NCBI GenBank assembly: GCA_017882945.1 | Contig: JADGON010000327.1 | Coordinates: forward strand, 1 to 16,767 | DNA: 16,767 nucleotides | Source of the DNA: Acidimicrobiia bacterium | GTDB taxonomy: Bacteria; Actinomycetota; Acidimicrobiia; IMCC26256; JAENVU01 | Direction: 5' to 3' | Shown: positions 5,866-12,350 of the stretch, in pieces | Numbering within the stretch: the stretch's first letter is position 1 | Layout: every line of letters starts with the position of its first letter | The notes under the pieces: generated by a model | What the model was told of the DNA's origin: nothing | What the model saw: only the letters and a program-made list of their open reading frames with translations | Database searches by the model: none | Made by a program: the position numbers and the translations under genes

Positions 5866-6615
5866 TCAGGCCGGCTCCTCGTCCCCGTCGAGGTTCTGGC
5901 GCAAGGCGTCGAGCGACCGCGCCAGCAGCCGGGAGACGTGCATCTGGCTGATGCCCACCCGGGTCGCGATCTCGGTCTGGGTGAGACCGTCGAAGAACCG
6001 CAGGCGCAGGATCGTCTGCTCGCGTTCGGGAAGCGTGGCGAGCAGGTCGTTGACCACCATCTCGTGCTCGACCTGATCGAGGCCACTCTCTTCGTCGCCG
6101 ATCGTGTCGCCCAGGGTCCGGTCGTCGCCGGGGAGCTGCGCGTCGAGCGACTGGGTGGCGAACGCGCGGTTCGCTTCCATGGCTTCGAGGACCGCCTCGG
6201 GATCCACCTCGATGCGCGCGGCGATCTCGGCCACCGTCGGCGAGCGTCCGAGCTCGTTGGTGAGATCCCCCACCGTCGCGGTCAGCCGCAGTCCCAGCTC
6301 CTGAAGCGCACGCGGGACGCGCACCGACCACGACCGGTCGCGGAAGTGACGCTTGATCTCGCCGGAGATCGTCGGAGTGGCGAACGTCGAGAAGGCGAGG
6401 CCGCGCTCCGGTTCGAACCGCTCGACTGCCTTCAGCAGGCCCAACGTCGCGATCTGCTCGAGGTCGTCGACGGCCTCACCCCGGCCGGCGAAGCGGCGGG
6501 CCAGGGAGATCGCCAACCCGAGGTGCTCGGAGATGAGCTCGTCGCGGAGGCGTCGGTCCTTGGTCTCGCGGTACTCGAAGAACCGCGCGAGCGGCTCGTC
6601 GGGCGCGGTGGTCAT
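5866..6615 (-). CDS. RNA polymerase sigma factor, SigB/SigF/SigG group
   Basis: A 249-residue group-3 sigma-70 factor of the general-stress/sporulation class, lacking region 1. Region 2 is at about 25-97 (HLGLAISLARRFAGRGEAVD, then DLEQIATLGLLKAVERFEP and AFSTFATPTISGEIKRHFRD). Region 3 is at about 105-170 and region 4 at about 185-240, with the helix-turn-helix LTQTEIATRVGISQMHVSRL. The RFDP-like box reads RFEP. Its ATG overlaps the stop codon of the upstream anti-sigma gene by four bases (ATGA), so the two are translationally coupled, as in rsbW-sigB and usfX-sigF operons. It should direct core polymerase to GTTT/GGGTA-type promoters when released from the anti-sigma factor. The acidic C-terminal tail (DGDEEPA) is short. 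Confidence in the class is high; I give no symbol because SigB, SigF and SigG cannot be separated here. Confidence 0.94.
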   Translation of the reverse strand: MTTAPDEPLARFFEYRETKDRRLRDELISEHLGLAISLARRFAGRGEAVDDLEQIATLGLLKAVERFEPERGLAFSTFATPTISGEIKRHFRDRSWSVRVPRALQELGLRLTATVGDLTNELGRSPTVAEIAARIEVDPEAVLEAMEANRAFATQSLDAQLPGDDRTLGDTIGDEESGLDQVEHEMVVNDLLATLPEREQTILRLRFFDGLTQTEIATRVGISQMHVSRLLARSLDALRQNLDGDEEPA

Positions 6616-6989
6616 CCTTCCGGCACTCGCTTGAGGAGTCGGAAGCGACGCTGCCCGTCCGCCACCTCGAGCTGGTACTCGTCCACCACGGCGGCGACGA
6701 TCGTGCGGGCGAGCTCACTCGGCGCGAACGGGCCGCCCTCGTCGACGCAGGTCCCCTCGACCTCGATCGCCTGGTCCCGCAGCGTGAACACGAGGTTCAG
6801 GGTGCAGTCCGGTCGACCGCCCGTGATGGTGAACCCGAGCTCGTCGACCGCGATCCGGAGATCCTCGAGATCCTCGAACGTCATGCCGATCCGGCTGCCG
6901 GCATCCGCCGCCGCCAGCCGGGCCAGGCGCAGGAACTCCGGTGAACCCGGGATGGCCAGCTGGATCTGCGTGGCGTTCACGGGCGTCAT
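6612..6989 (-). CDS. UsfX/RsbW-like anti-sigma factor with degenerate HATPase fold
   Basis: A 125-residue protein that ends in a four-base overlap with the sigma-factor start, which is the main evidence that it is the cognate anti-sigma factor. The segment FEDLEDLRIAVDELGFTI (38-55) corresponds to the N-box helix of HATPase kinases such as SpoIIAB and RsbW. The general-base glutamate is kept (Glu50), but the magnesium-binding asparagine four residues later is Thr54. A clear GxGL lid motif is also absent; the matching area reads PSELARTIVAAVV. The mycobacterial anti-sigma factor UsfX has, as I recall it, a similar LRLAVDE segment without the Asn. The protein probably binds sigma and perhaps STAS antagonists, with weak or no kinase activity. 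The start is ATG 6987-6989 with no clear Shine-Dalgarno. Confidence 0.85.
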   Translation of the reverse strand: MTPVNATQIQLAIPGSPEFLRLARLAAADAGSRIGMTFEDLEDLRIAVDELGFTITGGRPDCTLNLVFTLRDQAIEVEGTCVDEGGPFAPSELARTIVAAVVDEYQLEVADGQRRFRLLKRVPEG

Positions 6990-7027
6990 GTTTGCAGACC
7001 GGTCAAGACGGAAACACCACGAAGACC
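6990..7027. promoter_or_regulatory. 38-bp divergent intergenic region, anti-sigma gene / HATPase gene
   Basis: This short gap separates two divergent starts and must contribute regulatory sequence to both. GTTT occurs at each edge of its core in opposite orientation (6990-6993 on plus, 7012-7015 on minus), and an 8-bp palindrome GACCGGTC (6997-7004) lies between. The GTTT elements resemble SigF -35 boxes, but the matching -10 positions (GGAAAC on plus, GCAAAC on minus) are poor. No Shine-Dalgarno is evident for either gene. Confidence 0.3.
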
Positions 7028-7408
7028 ATGCCCGTCACGGATTCTGCCGAAACGGTCTTCCCTGCCGTGCCCGAAAGCGTGGCAGCAGCCCGACGATTCA
7101 CCCGCGCGGCATTGACTCGCCATGAGATCGATCCGGAGATCATCGACACCGCGACGCTCCTGGTCAGTGAGCTCGCGACCAATGCGGTCGTTCATGCGAC
7201 AAGCACCATTCGCCTTCGGGTCGGGGTCGGTGAGGAGATCCGGGTGGAGGTCCGTGACGCGAGCGACGATGCGCCGGTCATCGGAGAGCTCGGACCGGAG
7301 TGGGAGTACGGCCGCGGGCTCGCGATCGTCGCGACGCTCGCCGACACCTGGGACTGGGCGCCCCGCGAGACCGGCAAGGTCGTCTGGTTCGCGTTGGCCC
7401 GCGCCTGA
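7028..7408 (+). CDS. Stand-alone HATPase (RsbW/SpoIIAB-type) serine kinase
   Basis: A 126-residue ATP-binding protein of the HATPase_c_2 class, the kinases that phosphorylate STAS-domain antagonists. All nucleotide-binding boxes are present: the N-box SELATNAVVHA with Glu48 and Asn52, the G1 box VRDASDDAP with Asp77, and the lid/G2 motif EYGRGLAIV at 93-101. It therefore contrasts with the degenerate anti-sigma protein next door. An open frame extends back to 6941 inside the divergent gene, but the ATG at 7028 starts just before the first conserved part (FPAVPESVAAARRFTRAAL), so I use it. It is divergent from the anti-sigma/sigma pair and ends 3 bp from the convergent STAS gene. Its substrate is probably one of the two nearby STAS proteins; this is inferred. 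Confidence 0.88.
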   Translation: MPVTDSAETVFPAVPESVAAARRFTRAALTRHEIDPEIIDTATLLVSELATNAVVHATSTIRLRVGVGEEIRVEVRDASDDAPVIGELGPEWEYGRGLAIVATLADTWDWAPRETGKVVWFALARA

Positions 7409-7411
7409 GAG

Positions 7412-7768
7412 TCATCCGCGATCCAGCGCCTGCACGGCTTCTTCGACCGTGGTGCTGAGCGGCACCCGCTGATCGAGCTGGGTCAGCGTGATGACCCGCC
7501 CGATGACGGCCTGGTCGTCGACGACCAGGCGCAGCTGCTGGCGCCGACCCTGCAGCCGCTCGGCCAGCTCGAAGACGAGGCGCACGCCGGTGCTGTCGAG
7601 ATAGGTCGTCGACGTGAGATCGAGGATCAGGCACTCGGTCTGGTGCGAGACCGCGTCCACCAGCACCGTGCGGATCTCCTCGACGTTCGAGAGGTCGACC
7701 TCGCCCCGGACGTGCGCGACCACCGCGACGCCCTCTTCGTCCAGCGTGACCTCGGCCAGTGAGTTCAC
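7412..7768 (-). CDS. STAS-domain anti-sigma factor antagonist
   Basis: A 118-residue single-domain STAS protein of the SpoIIAA/RsbV type. The strand EVTLDEEGVAVVAHVRGEVD opens the fold, and TYLDSTGVRLVFELAERLQ (55-73) carries the phosphorylation loop with Ser59 as the expected phospho-acceptor and Thr60 beside it. Unphosphorylated forms of such proteins bind the anti-sigma factor and release sigma. The GTG start at 7766-7768 overlaps the stop of the upstream multisensor phosphatase gene by four bases (GTGA), so the phosphatase and its likely substrate are translationally coupled. This supports the STAS protein as a direct target of that PP2C domain. Confidence 0.92.
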   Translation of the reverse strand: MNSLAEVTLDEEGVAVVAHVRGEVDLSNVEEIRTVLVDAVSHQTECLILDLTSTTYLDSTGVRLVFELAERLQGRRQQLRLVVDDQAVIGRVITLTQLDQRVPLSTTVEEAVQALDRG

Positions 7769-10700
7769 CCGCCACCATCCGTTCGGCGGAGCCGGCGCGC
7801 CAGCCGCACCGTGGTGCCGTCGTCGCCCGTCTCGAGCTCGACCGAGTCCATGAGGGCCCGCGCGAGATCCAGCCCCCGGCCCCGGTCCCCCGGATCGGAT
7901 CGGGTGCGCCAGTGCCCGAAGTCCCGGACCATGAATTCGACGAGATCGCCGGTCTGATCCGCCTCGACGAGAAAGTCGGCGTCGAACAGCCCGTAGGCGT
8001 GCTCGATCGCGTTGGCGGCAGCCTCGTTCACGGCAACCGCGATCTCACGCGCTTCTTCGTCGGATGCGCCGACGCGCGCGAGCCAGTCGGTCGCCGTGTG
8101 GCGCATCCGCGAGAGCTGCGCCGGAGCTGCGGGCAGGCGGAGCCGCAGCGCCGACGACGGTCCACGCGTGCCGACGCACATGAGCGCGACATCATCCGCA
8201 GGCGCATCGCCGGCCAGGAGATCTCGGAGCAGGTTGTCCGCGACGGCTTCGACCTCCTCGGACGCCGAGCTGAGCGACTGCGCCAAGCGGCTGAAGCCGA
8301 CGTCGAGTGACTCGCCGCGGCGCTCGATCAGTCCGTCGGTGTACAGCACGAGCATCGATCCGGCCGGCAGGTCCCGCTCGGCTTCCTGGTACTGCGCCTG
8401 CTCACTCGCGCACAACGGCATCGAACGCCCCCCTTCGAGGGCTTCGATCGTGCCGTCCGGCAGCCGTAGCAGCGCGGGCGGATGCCCCGCGTTCGAGTAC
8501 CGGATGCGCTGCCGCGCGGGGTCGTACTCGGCCACGAGCAGCGTGGCCATGTCGGCGTCGGCCAGCGCGCAGAAGTAGGCGTTGAGCCGCTGGAGCACCG
8601 CGCCGGGGGCCAACCCGTCGAGCGCGCTGTACTGCAGCACGTTGCGCAGCTTTCCCATCGACGCCGCGGCCCGGACGCCGTGGCCGACGACATCGCCGAT
8701 CGCCAGCATCACGCGGCCGTCGCGCAGCGGCACCGCGTCGTACCAGTCGCCACCGACCTTCAACCCCACCCCGCCGGGCACGTAGCGGGTCGCGAGATCA
8801 GCGTCTTGGAGCACCGGCAGCCGGTCGGGCAGCAGGCTGCGCTGCAACGCCTCGGCCGTCGCGAGCTCCCGCTCGAAGCGCATCGCGTCCTCGACGGCCG
8901 GGGCCACGCGACCGCCGATCTCGCGCGCCAACCCGAGGTCCTCCCGGCCGTAGCGTCGGCCCGAGCCCGAGTACCCGAACAGGAGGACACCGATCGGCTC
9001 CTCGGCGACGAGCAGCGGGACGGCGAGAGCCGACCGCAGTCCGAGCACCCGGGAGGGCTCCCCCATCTCGGCCGGCACGTCACGGATCAGCACCGACTCC
9101 CGGGTCCGGAACGCCGTCGCCACCGGGCCCGGGCCGACGACTTCGACCGGGGGAACATCGTCGCGGCTGCAGAGGTCGTCATCGGGAGTCTCGCCGACCA
9201 CCTTGCACACCGCGGGCACGAGGCCCTCGGGCCCGGCGAGGTACGCGACGCACGCGTCGCCGAACGTCGGGAGCACCACGCCGGTCACGGCATCCAGCCG
9301 CGCCCTGGTGTCGAGGCCCACGGTGAGCAACTCGCTCACCTGGGCGAGCAGGTCCAGGCGCGCGTTCGCGCGCGCGGCCTCCGCGGTGAGGTACGCCCGC
9401 TCGAGCACCAGCACGAGCCGGTCGGCCAGCGTCTCGACGAGGGCGACATCGTCGGGCTGGTACACACGCCCGGAGCTGTTCGTGGAGTCGAGGCACAACA
9501 ACCCGACGACGTCCTCACCGACGTGCAAGGGGGCGACGATCGACGACTTGACGCCGAGCCGCTCGGCGACGGCAAGGTGCTCGGGACCGTGTGAGAAGGC
9601 GACGCGCATCTCGGGCGTGACGTCGGTGACCATCACCGGCTTTCCCTGCCGCAGCGTCGGGCTCCGGTCGAGCATCCTCGGGATGTCCAGCGGCCAGCGG
9701 ACGTCCGCTTCGGTCAACATCTGCGCCATCGCCGGATCCGCGTGCGCCACCGCGAACCGCCGGGCGACATCCGTACGAGGCATGAGGTAGATCCCGCACG
9801 AGTCGCCCAGCTCGGGGACCATGATCTCCGCCGCGCGCTCCAGCAGCTCCGTGAGATCGGCGCCCGCGGCGAGCAGCTCGCTCACGGCGCCGATGAGCCG
9901 CGCGGCGCGCTCCTGGCGCTTCCGCTCGGTGATCTCCACCACGATCGCGCCGAACTCGACCGGCACGTCGTCCGAGCCGCGCACCGGATAGAAGCTCGCG
10001 AGCCAGTGGCGCTCCACCCCGGGCTGGGCCGGGGTCTGGCCGGTGATCTCGACGTCCGAGATCGGCGCGTCGCGTTCGAGGACCATGCGCAGCATGTGCT
10101 CGATCCTCGGCCCCACGTCCGGCAGCACCTCCGAGACCCTCCGGCCGAGATGGTCCTCGATCGCCACTCCGTTGTTGTCGGCGAGCGGCTGGTTCAAGCG
10201 CACGTAGCGCAGGTCACGGTCGTAGAACGCGAAGCCGAGCGGCGCGTTCTCGATGAGGGTGTCGAGCCGGGCGACGGTCTCGCCGAGCCGCGTGTTCGAA
10301 TATCGCAGTGCCTCCTCGGCGAGGTGATGCTCGGTGACATCGATGCTGACGCCGATCCAGTCACCCTCGTCGCCATGCTCGCGGCCGCGGGTCTCGATCC
10401 AGCGGACGACACCATCCGGGCGCCGGATGCGATAGCCGACCGTGAACTCACGGCCCGCGAGTGCCGCCTCGGTGATGACGTCGCGCATGTGGGGCCCGTC
10501 TTCCACGAAGATCGGTGCGACGAAGGACTCCCACGTGCCGTCGTAGCTCCCGCGCTCGATCCCGACGAGATCTTCGAGCTCGGGCGACCACGTACCTCGC
10601 TGCGTTTGCACGTTCCAGCGCCAGGAGCCCATGTGGCCCGCGCGGAACGCGAGCCGGGCTTCGAGCTCGTAGTCGCGCAGCTCCTGCTCCACGATCTTGC

Positions 10701-11685
10701 TCTCGGTGATGTCGATGCCGATACCGATCCAGGCCGTGACCTCTCCCTCGGCGCCCCGCACCGGCGAGCCCCGACCCTCGAACCAGCGCACGCGCCCGTC
10801 CGGGAGCACGACACGGTGCTCCATCGAGAAGTCGGCGCCGCGGGCGGTCGACACTTCGAGCTCCTCCGTGATCCGGTCCCGGTCGTCGGGGTGGACGAGG
10901 GCCAGGAAGGCCTCGAACGTCCCCGGGAACGTTCCGGGCTCGAGGCCGTAGGCCGCCTCCATCTCCGGCGACCAGCGCACCTGGCCCCTCGCGGTGTCCC
11001 AACGCCAGGAGCCCATTCGGCCGGCAGCAAACGCAAGCCGGGCTTCGAGCGCGCGTCCCCGAAGCTCCTCCTCGGCTTCTCGGCGAGCGAAGGACGCGCC
11101 GAGCAGGTTGGCGATGCTCCGGGCGAAGACGATGTCGTCCTCGCTGAACGACCGTGCCTGCACGGAGTAGGCCCCGAGCACTCCGTACGGTCGTCCGGGC
11201 ATTCGGATGATCGTGCTCATCGCACTGACCACGTTGTGGACGCGGAGGCCGGGCCCGCCCTCGAAGCGCTCCTCGGTCGCGAGATCGTCACAGACGACCG
11301 GGCCGTCGGTCTGCAGCACGTAGCCGGCGAGCGTCGAGGGCAGGGCGCTCACGAGGCTCGTGCCGATCAAGTCGGCGTCCCAGCCGGTTCCGGCCGCGAT
11401 CTCGAGCCACTCCGCGTCCTCGCCGAGCCTCATGGCGGCGGTCAACGGGACTTCGAGCCCGTCCGCAAGCAGCTTGACCGCGATCTCGAGGAGCTCCTGC
11501 TCGTCGTCCGCCTCGAGGGCGAACCGCCCGAGATCGGCGACCATCGCCTGCTGGCGCTCCCGGAGCTGCTGGTCCTCGATCGCGGTCGGGGCGCGAGCAG
11601 CCACCGCCTCCCATCGGGGGTCGGGGAGCTCGAGACCCTCCGAGCTTCCGCGCCCCTGGCCCAGCCCGTTCTCGATCCGGCCCAC
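7765..11685 (-). CDS. Multisensor GAF-PAS-PAS-PAS-GAF-GAF-PP2C(SpoIIE)-HATPase regulator
   Basis: About 1306 residues from the GTG at 11685. The frame is open to 11868, but the extra segment has three AGA codons within about 30 bases, includes a SigF-like promoter, and overlaps the divergent small gene. Domains in order: GAF (50-200), PAS (212-335), PAS (340-452), PAS (472-588), GAF (595-765), GAF (778-935), SpoIIE/PP2C phosphatase (942-1172) and HATPase_c_2 (1185-1300). The phosphatase metal ligands are visible as Asp980 in GGDWYDA, Asp998 in GDVVGHG, Asp1117 in YTDGL and Asp1164/1165 in APADDVALM. The kinase N-box EAAANAIEHA (Glu1221, Asn1225) and the DRGRGLDLARAL lid are intact. No membrane segment is seen, so it is a cytosolic sensor. 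It probably sets STAS phosphorylation and hence sigma activity. Its stop overlaps the STAS start. The start is uncertain; ATGs at 11757, 11799, 11847, 11856 and 11868 are alternatives. Confidence 0.92.
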   Translation of the reverse strand: MGRIENGLGQGRGSSEGLELPDPRWEAVAARAPTAIEDQQLRERQQAMVADLGRFALEADDEQELLEIAVKLLADGLEVPLTAAMRLGEDAEWLEIAAGTGWDADLIGTSLVSALPSTLAGYVLQTDGPVVCDDLATEERFEGGPGLRVHNVVSAMSTIIRMPGRPYGVLGAYSVQARSFSEDDIVFARSIANLLGASFARREAEEELRGRALEARLAFAAGRMGSWRWDTARGQVRWSPEMEAAYGLEPGTFPGTFEAFLALVHPDDRDRITEELEVSTARGADFSMEHRVVLPDGRVRWFEGRGSPVRGAEGEVTAWIGIGIDITESKIVEQELRDYELEARLAFRAGHMGSWRWNVQTQRGTWSPELEDLVGIERGSYDGTWESFVAPIFVEDGPHMRDVITEAALAGREFTVGYRIRRPDGVVRWIETRGREHGDEGDWIGVSIDVTEHHLAEEALRYSNTRLGETVARLDTLIENAPLGFAFYDRDLRYVRLNQPLADNNGVAIEDHLGRRVSEVLPDVGPRIEHMLRMVLERDAPISDVEITGQTPAQPGVERHWLASFYPVRGSDDVPVEFGAIVVEITERKRQERAARLIGAVSELLAAGADLTELLERAAEIMVPELGDSCGIYLMPRTDVARRFAVAHADPAMAQMLTEADVRWPLDIPRMLDRSPTLRQGKPVMVTDVTPEMRVAFSHGPEHLAVAERLGVKSSIVAPLHVGEDVVGLLCLDSTNSSGRVYQPDDVALVETLADRLVLVLERAYLTAEAARANARLDLLAQVSELLTVGLDTRARLDAVTGVVLPTFGDACVAYLAGPEGLVPAVCKVVGETPDDDLCSRDDVPPVEVVGPGPVATAFRTRESVLIRDVPAEMGEPSRVLGLRSALAVPLLVAEEPIGVLLFGYSGSGRRYGREDLGLAREIGGRVAPAVEDAMRFERELATAEALQRSLLPDRLPVLQDADLATRYVPGGVGLKVGGDWYDAVPLRDGRVMLAIGDVVGHGVRAAASMGKLRNVLQYSALDGLAPGAVLQRLNAYFCALADADMATLLVAEYDPARQRIRYSNAGHPPALLRLPDGTIEALEGGRSMPLCASEQAQYQEAERDLPAGSMLVLYTDGLIERRGESLDVGFSRLAQSLSSASEEVEAVADNLLRDLLAGDAPADDVALMCVGTRGPSSALRLRLPAAPAQLSRMRHTATDWLARVGASDEEAREIAVAVNEAAANAIEHAYGLFDADFLVEADQTGDLVEFMVRDFGHWRTRSDPGDRGRGLDLARALMDSVELETGDDGTTVRLARRLRRTDGGG

Positions 11686-11697
11686 GATCGGCCCGGT

Positions 11698-11722
11698 ATA
11701 CCCCGAACCTCGGCCGGCCAAC
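11698..11722 (-). promoter_or_regulatory. Candidate SigF-type promoter of the multisensor phosphatase gene
   Basis: On the minus strand, GTTGGC (11717-11722), a 13-base spacer and GGGTAT (11698-11703) match the SigB/SigF pattern, with an exact -10 hexamer and a -35 differing from GTTT at one base. The predicted start site near 11690 would be just ahead of the GTG at 11685. If real, it implies that the longer open frame upstream is untranslated and that the phosphatase/STAS pair is under the sigma factor it helps to release. Confidence 0.45.
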
Positions 11723-11809
11723 CCGCTTCTCGAGAATTCTCTCCGGACCGATCTCATGGCGTCGTCAGGGGCATGACGACGAGCGCCTCCGGGGTCCATC
11801 CACACGAGC

Positions 11810-11835
11810 GTTTGCCGATCCGGGTGCTCGGGGAA
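11810..11835 (+). promoter_or_regulatory. Weak candidate SigF-type promoter of the small membrane protein/STAS pair
   Basis: GTTTGC (11810-11815), a 14-base spacer and GGGGAA (11830-11835) give the full -35 core and four of six -10 bases of a SigF-type promoter. It ends 10 bases before the ATG at 11846, a layout like that before the CinA-domain gene. The -10 match is imperfect, so this is tentative. Confidence 0.28.
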
Positions 11836-11845
11836 ACCTGCGGCC

Positions 11846-11989
11846 ATGGAATTCATCCTGTGGCTCATTGCCGTCGTGCTCGTCGTCGCCGGGATCGTCA
11901 GCGCAGTCCGAGGCGCGCTGTCCTATGGAATCGTCCTCGTCGTCCTGGGCTTGCTCATCGGTCCGGGGGGCGTCAGTCTCTTCGCCTGA
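11846..11989 (+). CDS. 47-residue two-helix membrane protein ending in a GPGGVSLF motif
   Basis: This small gene runs from ATG 11846 to TGA 11987-11989. The protein begins MEFILWLIAVVLVVAGIV, turns at SAVRGALSYG, has a second helix IVLVVLGLLI, and closes with GPGGVSLFA. The two hydrophobic stretches (about 3-19 and 27-40) with a single Arg in the turn suggest a small membrane hairpin. I do not recognise a functional name. Short hydrophobic proteins ending in GPGG-x-S-x-F seem to occur in other actinobacteria, as I recall, with no known role. It lies 22 bp before the second STAS gene in the same direction, so it is likely co-transcribed and may tie that signalling protein to the membrane; this is inference. 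The upstream GGGGAAA is a poor ribosome binding site. Confidence 0.72.
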   Translation: MEFILWLIAVVLVVAGIVSAVRGALSYGIVLVVLGLLIGPGGVSLFA

Positions 11990-12000
11990 ACGACGGAACG

Positions 12001-12005
12001 AGGAG
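12001..12005 (+). promoter_or_regulatory. Ribosome binding site that fixes the second STAS start
   Basis: AGGAG lies 6 bases before the GTG at 12012-12014. The frame is open further upstream, but that part overlaps the small membrane protein gene in another frame, and only the GTG start gives a normal STAS-length protein. Confidence 0.7.
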
Positions 12006-12011
12006 ATCACG

Positions 12012-12338
12012 GTGGAACCACTCGAGCTCGATCATCGCCAAGATGCCAAGGGCCGTGAGGTCGTTGCGGTACGCGGCGAGATCGATGTCGCGACGTCGCC
12101 CGCGCTGCGCGAGGAGCTGTACGCGATCATCGACGGTGGCGCGAGAGAGCTCGTGGTCGACCTCTCCGAACTGGGGTTCATCGACTCGTCGGGTCTCGGC
12201 GTCCTCGTCGCCGCGTTGAAGCACATGCGCGAGCGAGATGGTGAGCTCGTGCTCTCCGGGCTCCAGCAGCCGGCGCTGCGGGTGTTCGAGATCACCGACC
12301 TGACCACGCTCTTCACGATCGAGGGCGCCGACGCCTGA
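12012..12338 (+). CDS. STAS-domain anti-sigma factor antagonist (second copy)
   Basis: A 108-residue STAS protein of the SpoIIAA/RsbV class. It opens MEPLELDHRQDAKGREVVAV and RGEIDVATSPALREELYAII follows at 21-40. The phosphorylation loop GFIDSSGLGVLVAALKHM is at 55-72, with Ser59 and Ser60 as candidate phospho-acceptors. It ends EITDLTTLFTIEGADA, a typical antagonist C-terminus (compare the L..LF.i motif). It is closer to classical antagonists than the other STAS protein in this window, which has a YLDSTG loop. It follows the small membrane protein gene by 22 bp and is divergent from the multisensor phosphatase gene. Its 3' end is 12 bp from the convergent flavoprotein gene. It is probably the direct partner of the anti-sigma factor, of the kinase at 7028, or of the fused kinase; which one cannot be told from sequence. 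Confidence 0.92.
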   Translation: MEPLELDHRQDAKGREVVAVRGEIDVATSPALREELYAIIDGGARELVVDLSELGFIDSSGLGVLVAALKHMRERDGELVLSGLQQPALRVFEITDLTTLFTIEGADA

Positions 12339-12350
12339 TCCGGGCTCCGG

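Noticed and set aside
9742..12219. 825-codon plus-strand open frame opposite the multisensor gene
   Set aside because: The minus strand encodes a continuous chain of GAF and PAS domains; the plus translation has no recognisable domain.
12339..12350. CCGG-GCT-CCGG hairpin between the second STAS and flavoprotein genes as a bidirectional terminator
   Set aside because: The stem has only four base pairs and no flanking T-runs, too weak to call.
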